Positions 26,950-37,092 of a DNA stretch of 64,000 bases are shown here, piece by piece. Source of the DNA: Dysgonomonas sp. HGC4 (GTDB lineage: Bacteria > Bacteroidota > Bacteroidia > Bacteroidales > Dysgonomonadaceae); the NCBI RefSeq assembly GCF_001261715.1, contig NZ_CVRU01000092.1, forward strand, positions 37,998 to 101,997, written 5' to 3'. Position numbers and translations under genes: made by a program. Numbering within the stretch: the first letter of the stretch is position 1; each line of letters begins with the position of its first letter. The notes under the pieces are model-generated. The model had not been told where the DNA came from and searched no databases. It was given only the letters and a program-made list of their open reading frames with translations.

Positions 26950-28485
26950 TTAGAAATTAGGGTTCTGAACTAATACTCCATTTGATTTATCTATTTCAAC
27001 CTGAGGTATCGGAAGTAATGCGTGCTTGTCTTGGTAATTTGTTTTACCTGCAGCATGTAATACTTCTTTTGCAATTCCCCAACGTACTAGGTCATAGAAA
27101 CGGTCTGGTTCAAGACCAAGCTCTACTCGTCTTTCATGACGGATAGCATCTCTTAGCTCAGTTTGACCGTTAGTTGTAACTTTAGGAAGGATAGATGCAT
27201 TGTTACCACGAGCACGGCTTCTTACTTGTTCCAAATAGTTTAGAGCATCTGAACTCATACCTAGTTCGTTAGAAGCTTCTGCAGCCATCAAAACAACATC
27301 TGCATAGCGTATTAATCTGATATTTACCCAGAATCCCGCATTTGTAAATTGTTGACGTAAAGCTGGGTCAGTATATGCTTTTTTATTATATGCAGCTCCC
27401 ATTGCACTAGATATTGGAGACTCTCCAAATGGTGTATTGGTATTTTCTGGAGTGATAGGATCAATTACATTACCAACTTGACGACGGAAATACAATAGAG
27501 TTGCATCTTTACGTGGATCTCCTGCTTCATATGCTTTATCCTTAAGTATGCTAGTTGCCATATGCCATCCCCATCCAAGGTTCCATTGGCCACTACCTCT
27601 TACGCCTTGTACTTCTGCAAATTGACTTCCTATAGTTCCTGAATTTGGTTTAGCTGCAGTAGCTAAACATTGTAATTCGAAAACTGATTCAGGTGAGTTT
27701 TCTCCTTCATCTGTAAAGATTTTATCGTAAGGAGTACTTAGGTTATAGAAGCCTGAGTTTATAACTTCTTTTGATGCAGCTAGCATATTTGTCCAATCGT
27801 TACGCATCATATAAGTTCTGGCTTGTAATGATCTTGCTGCTCCCCAGGTCAATCGACCAGTAAAGCTATCTGACCAGTGGGTAGGTAAGTATTTTACAGC
27901 TACTTCCAAGTCTGCATCAATAAGCGCATATATATCTGCTGCTGGCGATTTCGCAATATTTGCTTGTGCAGGATCTGTCACTCTAAAATCTATCTTAGGC
28001 ACTTCTCCAAAAGCTCTTACTAAATTAAAGAAAGCATATGCTCTGAAAAATTTAGCTTCAGCATAATTGATTGTGTCTTGACTTGTTTTAGTTGATTGTC
28101 CTTCAATACCGCTTATGGCAGTGTTACAGTTAACTATGATTTTGTAGTTTTCAGTCCAATAGCTAGCTAAAACTCCATTTGTTGTATTGTACTCAAAGTC
28201 ATCAAAGAAGGCTGCTTGATCGGAACCATCACCAGCATCACTACCTTTTTCTGAGTCTTCAGAACGGAAATTATGTATGGCGAAAGCGGGTATACCAGCT
28301 GTAATATTGTAACCTCTCATTAGTCCGTAAAGCTGGAATACTCTTCCTTGATTTATACCACCGGGAGCATCATCTTCTGTTAAATCACCAAGAGGGCTTC
28401 TATCTAAAAAGTCACTACAACTTGTTAGAGATAGTCCGGCTATAAGTACTGCCGGAAGTATATATTTTTTTATTAATCGTTTCAT
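26950..28485 (-). CDS. susD: SusD/RagB-family glycan-binding lipoprotein
   Basis: A 511-residue SusD-type outer-membrane lipoprotein. The lipobox is LTSC with Cys at 23, followed by SDFLDRSPLGD, the usual SusD start. TPR-like helices include AEAKFFRAYAFFNLVRAFG. The C-terminal RagB/SusD segment has RHERRVELGLEPDRFYDLVRWG and ends QVEIDKSNGVLVQNPNF. It forms the lid of the SusC channel and binds glycan at the cell surface. It lies 19 nt after susC. The symbol denotes the family and does not imply starch as the substrate. Confidence 0.95.
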   Translation of the reverse strand: MKRLIKKYILPAVLIAGLSLTSCSDFLDRSPLGDLTEDDAPGGINQGRVFQLYGLMRGYNITAGIPAFAIHNFRSEDSEKGSDAGDGSDQAAFFDDFEYNTTNGVLASYWTENYKIIVNCNTAISGIEGQSTKTSQDTINYAEAKFFRAYAFFNLVRAFGEVPKIDFRVTDPAQANIAKSPAADIYALIDADLEVAVKYLPTHWSDSFTGRLTWGAARSLQARTYMMRNDWTNMLAASKEVINSGFYNLSTPYDKIFTDEGENSPESVFELQCLATAAKPNSGTIGSQFAEVQGVRGSGQWNLGWGWHMATSILKDKAYEAGDPRKDATLLYFRRQVGNVIDPITPENTNTPFGESPISSAMGAAYNKKAYTDPALRQQFTNAGFWVNIRLIRYADVVLMAAEASNELGMSSDALNYLEQVRSRARGNNASILPKVTTNGQTELRDAIRHERRVELGLEPDRFYDLVRWGIAKEVLHAAGKTNYQDKHALLPIPQVEIDKSNGVLVQNPNF

Positions 28486-28504
28486 AAAAATATTTTTTAT
28501 ATAA

Positions 28505-31500
28505 TTAGAAAGTAAGATTTAGACCAAAAGTGTATATTGCAGGCATAGGATAAGAACCATTGTCAATACCAAATGCAGTAGCATCACCTCCTAATTCAGG
28601 TGTATAACCTGTATTGTTTTTCCAAGTTTTTAAGTTCTGAGCATTTACAAATACTTTTAATGCTTTTAAACGTACTTTTTTCAATGCATTTTGATCGAAA
28701 GTATAGCCTAATTGAATATTTCTAATTCTGAAGAAACTACCATCTTCGATATAATAAGTAGAATTTTCGTTATTGATTGTACGAGTTGTATTCAATATAG
28801 GTTCAGAGTTAGATGTTCCTTCTCCAGTCCATCTGTTAAGTCTGTGCTCCATGAAATTGAATTGAGACCAGTTATAGTTATCCCAAGTTCTGTAAATTTC
28901 ATTACCTGCTACACCCATGAAATCAATACCTACATCAAAGTTCTTGTAATTAAGTCCTAATGTGATACCATAAGTGAAATCAGGAGTTGGATTACCGATC
29001 ATACCTCTATCAGCTGTTGTGATTTGGCCATCACCGTTCATATCTTTAAATTTAAGATCTCCCGGTTTTACAGTGGTCAAAGTATTCTTTGGAGAATTAG
29101 CTATGTCAGCATCAGATTGATATACACCATCTACTGTATAGCCATAGAAAAATCCAATAGGATATCCGGCTGTAGTATGTGATATGTTTTTATCTCCTTT
29201 TATGATTGTATAGCCATCTTGAACAAGCGATTTTACTTTGTTATCTATTGTGGTTAGGTTACCACTTATGCTATATCCCCAATCGGAATTAATCTTGTCA
29301 CTCCAAGAAGCAGCTACTTCAAAACCTTTATTTTGAATTTCACCTAAGTTTCCTAAGCCAGGAGTTGTTCCTGCAATACCAGGTATTTCAGCTAGAAGGT
29401 CTTTTGTGTTTTTCTTGTAATATACACTTTCTAAGCGCAATCTATTTGCAAGCATATTCATCTCAAAGCCAGCTTCCCAAGCTTCGATCTTTTCCCATCT
29501 TAAATTAGGATTTGGAATGTACTTCAATGAATATGAAGGATATTCTACTGATGGATTACCAAATATAGCAGATGTTGAATTAGTTAAAAGGGGTTGTGCT
29601 GGATATGGAGTCTCCATATTTTGGTTACCTAGTGTACCCCAAGATCCTTTTATCTTTAAGAAGTCAATAAATGACTGATTTTGCATGAAGTCTTCTTCAG
29701 ACATAACCCATCCTCCACCAGCGGAGTAGAAATTTTGCCATTGGTTTCCTGTATAGTAGAATGCAGAAGAACCATCACGACGGAAAGAACCATTAAAAAG
29801 ATATTTATTCTTATAGCTATAAAGCGCTCTTAAAAGGAATGATACTGTAGATCTCTCCCATTGCTCACTTTCTGTTTTTGATGTACTAGGGTCACCCATG
29901 CTTACATACCATTTGTCAGGGTTGTTAGGTATTGGTAATCCATTACCTTGAGCTCTTTCAGCAGTAAGACTAGTTAAGCTATTATAGAATGTCGTGAAAC
30001 CTGCTGTTGCTGTAATGTTATGATCATTAATTTTATTAGTATAAGTTAAGATATAATCAGCTTGTATTTTAGTTTCATCAATTTTGATTTGTTTGATACT
30101 TGTTTTCTTAGTTCCTAAAGTATCAATAGGGTTAGGTCCTAGAATTGATGGATCATATACAGCAACGATAGGAATGTATGTGCGGCTATCATCTGATCTG
30201 TAGTCTAGAGCAAACATCGTTTTGAAATTGAAGTTTTTAAGGAAGTTGACTTCTCCATAAATATTACCTCCACCACGATAGTTTATAGCTTTCGTTGTAT
30301 TGTTTCTTGCACTAACATCAACCATCGGGTTTTCTATTTGGCCTTTTTGAAAGCTAGGAAGTGCATGATATAGTTGGAATTCTTCATTGAATACCGGTGC
30401 TACTGGAGCTGCTCTCAAAGCTCTAAGAACCTCTTTTTGGTCAGCAGGAGTTAGTCTTGCTCCATTAAATTGGAATCCAACTTTAATGTCTTTAGTCAGC
30501 TTATAGTCGCTACTGAAATTTACAGTTGCTTTGCCAAATTTTTCATGCTGAATGTTTCCTTCTTCAGAAGCATAACCTACACCTAAATAGAATGTACTTT
30601 TTTCAGTAGAACCTGTTATGCTAATATTACTATTTGACATGAATCCTGTTTGGAAGATCTCGTCTTGCCAGTCTGTATCAGCTTGCCAGTTTGTAAAATC
30701 ATAAGGTTTATTTCCTTGGTTTACTAATTGCTCATTGTAAAGTTCTTTAAACTGTGAAGCATTGGTAAGTTTAACCTTGTCTACAACTTTCTTAAAACCA
30801 AAAGCAGTATTAATGTTTACTAAAGTTTGGCCTTCTTTAGCTCTTTTTGTATTGATAATGATAACACCATTAGCTCCACGTACACCAAAAATAGCTAGAG
30901 ATGAAGGGTCTTTAAGAATTTCCATAGTCTCTATATCTGCAGGATTCAGGAAATTAATGTTGTCATTAAATAATCCGTCTACTACATATAAAGGTTTGTA
31001 TCCATTGATTGAGTTTGTTCCTCGAATACGAATCTCTGGATCTTGACCAGCTTTACCCGTGTTTATTACTTGAACCCCAGCTACTTTACCTTGGATAGAA
31101 GCTAAAGGATTGGTTGCTGGTTTAGTGAATACATCATCTCCTTTTACTGTTACAATAGATCCGGTAAGGTCTCTCTTTTTCGCTGTACCGTAACCAATAA
31201 CAATTGCAGTTTCTAGTTGGTGTGTATCATCAGTTAAAACAACGTCAATTTTAGTTCTTGATCCAACTGTGATTGATTCGGGCTTCATCCCTAAAAATGA
31301 AAATTGAAGAATGTCACCTGCTTTCGCATTAATAGAGTAGTTACCATCAAAATCGGTAACTGTTCCTGTTGTGGAACCTTTTACTGTGACACTAACTCCG
31401 GGTAGTGGATCTTTTTGCTCATCGGTGACTACTCCTGTAACTGTAGTCTGAGCAAATGCATTTGAAATGCTTGCTGAGAAGATTAAGAATAGCAGAAGAC

Positions 31501-31549
31501 AAAGCTTCATGCTCATTCTCCTCATAGAGGTTAATCTAGTTTCTTTCAT
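28505..31549 (-). CDS. susC: SusC/RagA-family TonB-dependent transporter
   Basis: A 1014-residue TonB-dependent outer-membrane transporter. Order: signal peptide (ending NAFAQ), CarboxypepD-regulatory-like domain (about 35-110), plug with IRIRGTNSINGYKPLYVVDG, and a 22-strand barrel ending in FGLNLTF with the terminal Phe needed for barrel insertion. The length is typical. It imports oligosaccharides delivered by the SusD lid. It is the first gene of the locus, with a -7 element 118 nt upstream, and is transcribed in the same direction as the regulator gene. There is no N-terminal STN domain, so it does not look like an anti-sigma-linked transducer. Substrate identity is not encoded in visible motifs. 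Confidence 0.95.
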   Translation of the reverse strand: MKETRLTSMRRMSMKLCLLLFLIFSASISNAFAQTTVTGVVTDEQKDPLPGVSVTVKGSTTGTVTDFDGNYSINAKAGDILQFSFLGMKPESITVGSRTKIDVVLTDDTHQLETAIVIGYGTAKKRDLTGSIVTVKGDDVFTKPATNPLASIQGKVAGVQVINTGKAGQDPEIRIRGTNSINGYKPLYVVDGLFNDNINFLNPADIETMEILKDPSSLAIFGVRGANGVIIINTKRAKEGQTLVNINTAFGFKKVVDKVKLTNASQFKELYNEQLVNQGNKPYDFTNWQADTDWQDEIFQTGFMSNSNISITGSTEKSTFYLGVGYASEEGNIQHEKFGKATVNFSSDYKLTKDIKVGFQFNGARLTPADQKEVLRALRAAPVAPVFNEEFQLYHALPSFQKGQIENPMVDVSARNNTTKAINYRGGGNIYGEVNFLKNFNFKTMFALDYRSDDSRTYIPIVAVYDPSILGPNPIDTLGTKKTSIKQIKIDETKIQADYILTYTNKINDHNITATAGFTTFYNSLTSLTAERAQGNGLPIPNNPDKWYVSMGDPSTSKTESEQWERSTVSFLLRALYSYKNKYLFNGSFRRDGSSAFYYTGNQWQNFYSAGGGWVMSEEDFMQNQSFIDFLKIKGSWGTLGNQNMETPYPAQPLLTNSTSAIFGNPSVEYPSYSLKYIPNPNLRWEKIEAWEAGFEMNMLANRLRLESVYYKKNTKDLLAEIPGIAGTTPGLGNLGEIQNKGFEVAASWSDKINSDWGYSISGNLTTIDNKVKSLVQDGYTIIKGDKNISHTTAGYPIGFFYGYTVDGVYQSDADIANSPKNTLTTVKPGDLKFKDMNGDGQITTADRGMIGNPTPDFTYGITLGLNYKNFDVGIDFMGVAGNEIYRTWDNYNWSQFNFMEHRLNRWTGEGTSNSEPILNTTRTINNENSTYYIEDGSFFRIRNIQLGYTFDQNALKKVRLKALKVFVNAQNLKTWKNNTGYTPELGGDATAFGIDNGSYPMPAIYTFGLNLTF

Positions 31550-31666
31550 GGATTTCTGATTTTACTGTTAAACATTTTTCATTCCTTCTGATAAGTATAA
31601 TATTCCTTAAAGACGCCATAAAGAATTTTGGGAACTATTATCTTATTTTCTGTAAATGATTTAGAA

Positions 31667-31674
31667 CAAATGTA
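31667..31674 (-). promoter_or_regulatory. Bacteroidetes -7 promoter element ahead of susC
   Basis: On the minus strand this reads TACATTTG, a full match to TAnnTTTG, 118 nt before the susC ATG. A -33 TTTG at normal distance is not evident, as is common for activator-dependent Sus promoters. The site is in the gap between the regulator's stop and susC. Confidence 0.5.
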
Positions 31675-31818
31675 AAAACAGTAAGTTCAGTGGGTACGAG
31701 ATTTTTTGCATAACGAATACATCTGCCTCCGATTTAACAATGTGATCACCTCATTATTACTACTCAAACGAATATAATTATTTATATATTAAATATTTAT
31801 GTTTTGTTTTTAGAGGGC

Positions 31819-34617
31819 TTATATTTGTAAAAAGAAGTCGTTTAAGTGCTGATGAGAAGGGATTTCAAGCTTTTTACGTAGCCTGTATCTGCTATTTTCT
31901 ACTGCTCTGACCGAAATATTCATTAATGTAGCTATCTCTTTAGAATCTAAATTTAGCTTGAGACATGCGCAAAGTCGTAAATCATTAGCCGTAAGTTGGG
32001 GGTAAGTTTCCTTTATTTTTTTAAAGAAATTTGTATGTTTCTGTTCAAATTTAATAAGAAATGTTTTCCAATCTTCTTCGCTATCTAGACTGCTGTTTAG
32101 TAAAGTATTTATTTTTTGATATAGAGGTGTTAGAGTTTTGTTATTTTGTTTAGTTGAAAATTCTTCCACTTCATTTTTTATCTTTAGAATAAGTTCATTT
32201 CGCTGTATTATAAAAGAGGTTTGAGATAGAAGTTCAGCGTTCTTCTCTTCAACTTCTTTTTGTAAATGCTCATTAATAAGATTAAGACGCTTAGTTTCTA
32301 ACGTACGAAGCTTCTTCAAATGTATTTTTTTGTATTTATACTGAATATAAAGTATTATAGAGGCAATAAGCATAATAAACAAGAGGCAATAAGCAAGAAC
32401 AGCCCATCCTGATTGATGCCATGGGGCTAAGACTTCAAAGGGAAATTGTATTTCTTCAGATCTGTTCCCTTGTCTATCTACAGCTACTACGATGAAAGTG
32501 TATTTTCCTTTGGGCAGACGTTCATAGGTCATAAAATTTTGATTCTTTAGTGCATGCCATTGATCGTCTAAGCCCTCTAATTTATATTCAAAGGAGATAT
32601 TTCGAGTAAGAGTTTCTGCTGTTGAGAATCGAAATTTTATTGTGTTGAAGGAATGATTTATTTGATTGAAATTATTATCCAGATAAACGGATTCACCATT
32701 GGCATTGGAAATTTTAATGGACTTGAAATAGGGTTGGGCTATAGGATCATTTTTTGCTGTCACTTTGTTCTGACAAAGTAAAAAGCCATTGTCTAAGCAG
32801 ATGAGGCTCAGATCGTCATCTAGAGTAACTATGTTTTCGAAATTGTCAATCATCGAAAAGTTCTTATAACCGATGTCAATTATAAATTTTATTTGAGCTC
32901 TATTGTCATTATACACTACATTGTAGATAAGATCGTTTCCGATAATCCAGAAATTCTCAGGAGTGATGTTCACAACCTCTTTGAGACCCGAAATGCTACT
33001 AAAACAGTCATTTAAAGCTTGCTCTGGAACGATAGTTCCCTCAATATCGTTGTATGTATAGAATTTATTGTTTCCTAAAAAGGCTACACGTCCACCTACT
33101 TTAAAAAGTTTCAGTTTATACGGAATATCTTGTTTGTCTTCATTACCATAATACTTAAATGATTCTATTTTAGAAAAATCATCATTGAGTCGGGTTCTGT
33201 ATATTCCCTTATTCATGTGTTGTAACCAAACATTATTCAAGTGATCTGTTTGTACTTTTTTTATTGGCTCTTGTACTTGATTTAGGACATGGAGAGTTTG
33301 AGTTTTCTTGTCTATGGACATCAAGCTAATATAAGTACCAAGCAAGAGGTGATCTTTGTCTTTCTCCATAGTATAAAACACACCGGTATTTATAGAGTAG
33401 GGAGATGTTACAGATAGATTCTGATCAATAATCAATAATCCTTGATTATGTGAGCAATATAGCTTATCGTCAATAACATTCAAACTCCAGGTTTGTCCTC
33501 CCGTTTTAGGAAGGAGTGTAAATTTGGATAGTGCATTCATACTATAAAGATCATTTTTGTCAATATAATATACACCTTGATTAGTTCCTATAAATAGTTT
33601 ACCCTTATATAGTGAAGCAGAATAAACAGCTCCAATTTTACCAGTAGGATCAGTCATGCAACTTATTCCGTTTAGATACTGTATGCAAGAGATTCCCCTA
33701 TCCAGACCTGCCCAAATTGTTTTAGAACGATCTTCATATAATGATAGTACTGTATTGTTGTGTAAGTATGTTTCGGTGTTGAAGTGATTTGTAATATTGC
33801 CATTAGGAGAAACCTCATAAATACCACTCAATATGGTTCCAAAGTAATAATTACCATTACTTGCAGCCAGACCGCAGTTCACGCTACCATCAATGAGAGA
33901 TTTGTTGCTATTCCATATTTTGAACTCTGAGCCGTCGTAAATATATAGCCCCATTGACGATGTACCTATGATGTATTTATTGTCGGGTGTAGGAAGTACA
34001 GTTCTGACTTCGGTTTTTGAGAAGATTTCGCTGCCGGCTATTTTTTCGTATTGGTTACCTACGATTTTGAAAAGACTTCCCGCCATTTCCTGAATCCATA
34101 ATTCATCTTTGACCTTTATCAGAAATAGTATGTCTTTTTCTTGTGGAAATTTATAAACATTGTTCTGATCGTAGATATAAATGTTTTTAAAGGATTGAAA
34201 ATAAACGAGATTGTCCCTTTTCCATATTCTCCAAATATCATCATTGTGTAGTCGTCCACCCGGAAGGTTGTCGCTAAGCGATGTATATTTAAGTATTCCG
34301 CTAATATCTCTGTCCCATCGACCGAATTCTTCGTATCCTCCAGTAAATATCGTCTGATTAGAGGCTGCATATATAGCTCTTACTACATCTGCTTTATGTA
34401 ATTTATTCAAGTTCCAATCAATTCCGTCGAATTCCAATAATCCGAGATCGTTTCCGATGTACATTATTCCTTTTTCGTCTTCGCTTAAAGACCAGTTTTT
34501 ATTACCAGCTTGATAATCGCTTCTGCTGAAGTTTATAATGTTAGGATTGTTGGCTATTATTGGTGAATGTGATAATATAAAGACACTTATTAGTATCAAA
34601 AATAGATAACGGATCAT
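31819..34617 (-). CDS. Membrane-spanning propeller/Y_Y_Y sensor with LuxR-type HTH
   Basis: A 932-residue one-component regulator. A signal peptide (1-23) precedes a long periplasmic region of two-component-regulator propeller repeats (about 25-640), a Y_Y_Y domain (about 640-725; KLEGLDDQWH and PKGKYTFIVVA), one membrane segment (about 733-755) and a coiled coil (about 760-830). The C-terminal HTH (about 873-917) has SKEIATLMNISVRAVENSR, the LuxR/GerE recognition helix. There is no histidine kinase or receiver domain, so the signal must pass straight from periplasm to DNA-binding domain. It lies 269 nt from susC and very probably senses the glycan product and activates this locus. Confidence 0.9.
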   Translation of the reverse strand: MIRYLFLILISVFILSHSPIIANNPNIINFSRSDYQAGNKNWSLSEDEKGIMYIGNDLGLLEFDGIDWNLNKLHKADVVRAIYAASNQTIFTGGYEEFGRWDRDISGILKYTSLSDNLPGGRLHNDDIWRIWKRDNLVYFQSFKNIYIYDQNNVYKFPQEKDILFLIKVKDELWIQEMAGSLFKIVGNQYEKIAGSEIFSKTEVRTVLPTPDNKYIIGTSSMGLYIYDGSEFKIWNSNKSLIDGSVNCGLAASNGNYYFGTILSGIYEVSPNGNITNHFNTETYLHNNTVLSLYEDRSKTIWAGLDRGISCIQYLNGISCMTDPTGKIGAVYSASLYKGKLFIGTNQGVYYIDKNDLYSMNALSKFTLLPKTGGQTWSLNVIDDKLYCSHNQGLLIIDQNLSVTSPYSINTGVFYTMEKDKDHLLLGTYISLMSIDKKTQTLHVLNQVQEPIKKVQTDHLNNVWLQHMNKGIYRTRLNDDFSKIESFKYYGNEDKQDIPYKLKLFKVGGRVAFLGNNKFYTYNDIEGTIVPEQALNDCFSSISGLKEVVNITPENFWIIGNDLIYNVVYNDNRAQIKFIIDIGYKNFSMIDNFENIVTLDDDLSLICLDNGFLLCQNKVTAKNDPIAQPYFKSIKISNANGESVYLDNNFNQINHSFNTIKFRFSTAETLTRNISFEYKLEGLDDQWHALKNQNFMTYERLPKGKYTFIVVAVDRQGNRSEEIQFPFEVLAPWHQSGWAVLAYCLLFIMLIASIILYIQYKYKKIHLKKLRTLETKRLNLINEHLQKEVEEKNAELLSQTSFIIQRNELILKIKNEVEEFSTKQNNKTLTPLYQKINTLLNSSLDSEEDWKTFLIKFEQKHTNFFKKIKETYPQLTANDLRLCACLKLNLDSKEIATLMNISVRAVENSRYRLRKKLEIPSHQHLNDFFLQI

Positions 34618-34690
34618 CTTTTTACTGACTTTTTATTGTATATCTGGTATGGTTTCTGTAATGAAAAGATAAAGATATAGAAAAATAGAT

Positions 34691-34698
34691 TAATTTTG
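34691..34698 (+). promoter_or_regulatory. Possible -7 promoter element ahead of tldD
   Basis: TAATTTTG matches TAnnTTTG and lies 108 nt before the tldD ATG in the 188-nt divergent gap. No -33 box was found, so support is modest. Confidence 0.3.
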
Positions 34699-34805
34699 AT
34701 GTGTGAAAATATTAAAGGGTACCAATGTGCCTAATCTTAGATAAGTATTGTGCCTAAGATAGATATAATTGAGTATGGTGATAGATACTTGAAAAAGACT
34801 TATAG

Positions 34806-36242
34806 ATGATAGAATTTAATAATGATATAAATATACAGGCTGTTTTGACACATTTTGGTGTGACAACAGAGGATTTACAAAAGGTATTATATGAAGCTTT
34901 GGCTAAAGGAGGCGATTATGCCGATCTTTACTTTGAGCATACTATAAACAGCAGTATATCTCTTCGGGATGGAGAGGTAAACAGAACCTCTTCGAATATC
35001 GATTATGGAGTAGGTGTTAGGGTAGTCATAGGAGAGCAAACAGGATATGCTTATGTTGAAAATACAGTGTTACCCGATATGCTTAGAGCTGCCCGAACTG
35101 CCGCAGGAATTGCTCATGCACCTAAGCAAAGTAATCCTATAAATATAAAAGAAGCTCATTTTCCTAATTATTATAAGGTTGGGAAATCGTGGGAAGATGT
35201 TTCAGTAAATGAGAAAAAGTCATTTATAGAAAAACTCAATGCGCGAATATTCGAAATGGATTTGCGAGTAATAAAAGCGAGTGTTAGTTTGAATCACTCA
35301 ACATCTTATATTCTGTTTTTCAATTCGGAAGGAACCCTTTCGTGGGATTATCGTCCGATGGCTATAATGTATGGAGGATGTACTATGGAGCAGAATGGCA
35401 AAATAGAAAATGGTTTTGCTTCACGTGCCTATCGCAAGGGTTTTGAATTCTTGAATGATGATCTTATTGAAACATTGGCAAGAGAGTCAGTCTCTCAAAC
35501 AGCACTAATGTTTGATGCTGTAAAACCTAAAGGAGGCGAAATGCCTGTTGTGATGGGTGCCGGAGGTTCCGGTATATTGCTGCATGAGGCGATAGGGCAT
35601 GCTTTTGAGGCAGACTTTAATCGCAAAAACGTATCTATATTTTCTGATTCTTTAGGAAAAACGATCTGTAATCCCAATATAAATGTAGTAGATGATGGTA
35701 CAATAGAATTTGCCAGAGGAGCTATAAACTTTGATGATGAAGGTATTGAAAGCCAAAAGACTTATATCGTAAGAAATGGTATTCTCGAAAGCTATTTACA
35801 TGATAGAATCAGTGCTAACTATTATGGTGTGAAGCCAACAGGTAACGGACGCCGCCAATCATTTCGCTATGTACCTATGCCCCGTATGCGCGTAACGTAT
35901 ATGGAATCAGGTAATATGACCAACGAAGATATGATTGCGAGTGTAAAACAAGGTGTGTATGTTGATAATTTCAGCAATGGGCAAGTTCAGATAGGTGCAG
36001 GTGATTTTACGTTCTATGTAAAAACAGGCTATTTAATAGAAAATGGAAAACTGACTCAACCTATAAAAGATATTAACATTATAGGAAATGGTCCGAAAGC
36101 TTTAGCTGATATTACGATGGTGGGTAATAATCTGAAAATTGATGAAAGCTCGTGGACTTGTGGAAAGGATGGACAAAGTGTACCCGTAGGACAAGGTCTT
36201 CCTTCGGTTTTAGTTAGTAAACTGACAGTAGGGGGAGAATAG
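34806..36242 (+). CDS. tldD: Metalloprotease TldD
   Basis: A 478-residue TldD, the catalytic subunit of the TldD/TldE protease, which trims unfolded or modified peptides and matures some peptide antibiotics in other bacteria. The zinc-binding motif HEAIGH is at 260-265, preceded by GAGGSGILL. The N-terminal half has YADLYFEHTINSSI and the C-terminal half MTNEDMIASV and GNGPKALADITMVG, all family-typical. No signal peptide: cytoplasmic. Its partner tldE is encoded three genes downstream on the same strand. Confidence 0.95.
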   Translation: MIEFNNDINIQAVLTHFGVTTEDLQKVLYEALAKGGDYADLYFEHTINSSISLRDGEVNRTSSNIDYGVGVRVVIGEQTGYAYVENTVLPDMLRAARTAAGIAHAPKQSNPINIKEAHFPNYYKVGKSWEDVSVNEKKSFIEKLNARIFEMDLRVIKASVSLNHSTSYILFFNSEGTLSWDYRPMAIMYGGCTMEQNGKIENGFASRAYRKGFEFLNDDLIETLARESVSQTALMFDAVKPKGGEMPVVMGAGGSGILLHEAIGHAFEADFNRKNVSIFSDSLGKTICNPNINVVDDGTIEFARGAINFDDEGIESQKTYIVRNGILESYLHDRISANYYGVKPTGNGRRQSFRYVPMPRMRVTYMESGNMTNEDMIASVKQGVYVDNFSNGQVQIGAGDFTFYVKTGYLIENGKLTQPIKDINIIGNGPKALADITMVGNNLKIDESSWTCGKDGQSVPVGQGLPSVLVSKLTVGGE

Positions 36243-36282
36243 TGAATTCAGTTTTAAATTTGCATTATTAAATAAGGATGTA

Positions 36283-36999
36283 ATGAAAGAATTTATAAGT
36301 GATATATCAAAAGAAAAATTTCCGATCTCCCAAAGGATTTCCGGAACATCAATTAGGTCATCTATTCTTGAATTGATTCAAAAAGAACATCCCGATTTTG
36401 ATAGGAGTAAATTTCTTGCAATTCCGGAAATGAACCTTTTTCGCGAAAAATACATTTCGGCATATCTTACCGATCAGTTAGGTGCATTATCTGATCTCGA
36501 ACAAAAAGTATTGTCTTCGGTAAAAGATCGTTCAACTTTAACAGATAAACTTGACGACGAACAAAATCAAAGATTAACAGCAGGTCAGAAAGTCGCAGAT
36601 AAAGTGGCCACTTTTGGAGGAAGCTGGACTTTTATTATCTCTTTTGGCGTTTTTATTTTTCTATGGATATCATTAAATATATTTTGGTTTGCCAATAAAG
36701 GATTCGACCCTTATCCATTTATTCTACTAAATCTTTTGCTATCGTGTTTGGCTGCTATACAGGCTCCGATAATAATGATGAGCCAAAATCGTCAGGAGGA
36801 AAAAGATCGAGATCGTTCTAAAAAAGATTACATGGTTAATCTAAAATCGGAACTAGAAGTAAGAGCGTTGCATGAAAAGATAGATCATTTGATGATATAC
36901 CAACAACAAGACCTTATTGAGATTCAGAAGATTCAAATAGAAATGATGAATGATATATTGGCCCAAGTAGAGAAAAATAATAAGAATAATCAATTTTGA
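36283..36999 (+). CDS. DUF1003 membrane protein
   Basis: A 238-residue DUF1003 protein. The hallmark is GGSWTFIISFGVFIFLWI followed by DPYPFILLNLLLSCLAAIQAP: two membrane helices (about 110-135 and 147-167) and the polar QNRQEEKDRDR stretch. A cytoplasmic coiled-coil tail follows to the end. The N-terminal 100 residues are soluble. It starts 40 nt after tldD and probably shares its transcript. The function of the family is unknown; no enzyme motif is visible. Confidence 0.85.
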   Translation: MKEFISDISKEKFPISQRISGTSIRSSILELIQKEHPDFDRSKFLAIPEMNLFREKYISAYLTDQLGALSDLEQKVLSSVKDRSTLTDKLDDEQNQRLTAGQKVADKVATFGGSWTFIISFGVFIFLWISLNIFWFANKGFDPYPFILLNLLLSCLAAIQAPIIMMSQNRQEEKDRDRSKKDYMVNLKSELEVRALHEKIDHLMIYQQQDLIEIQKIQIEMMNDILAQVEKNNKNNQF

Positions 37000-37012
37000 C
37001 TATATATATCCG

Positions 37013-37047
37013 AAGTCTGAGACTTACCTTATTCCGGCTAAATAAAA
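37013..37047 (+). repeat. Intergenic palindromic element, copy k
   Basis: AAGTC-TGA-GACTT (37013-37025), 14 nt after the DUF1003 stop, followed by TTATT-CCGGCTA-AATAA. The arms carry a compensated change from AAGGTC/GACCTT to AAGTC/GACTT. Confidence 0.55.
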
Positions 37048-37092
37048 CAGTATATAAATAATTAAAAAGTAATTAATCGAGCAAAGAAATCT

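Noticed and set aside
31819..34617. Regulator considered as a hybrid two-component system
   Set aside because: No histidine kinase, ATPase or receiver motif lies between the membrane helix and the HTH.
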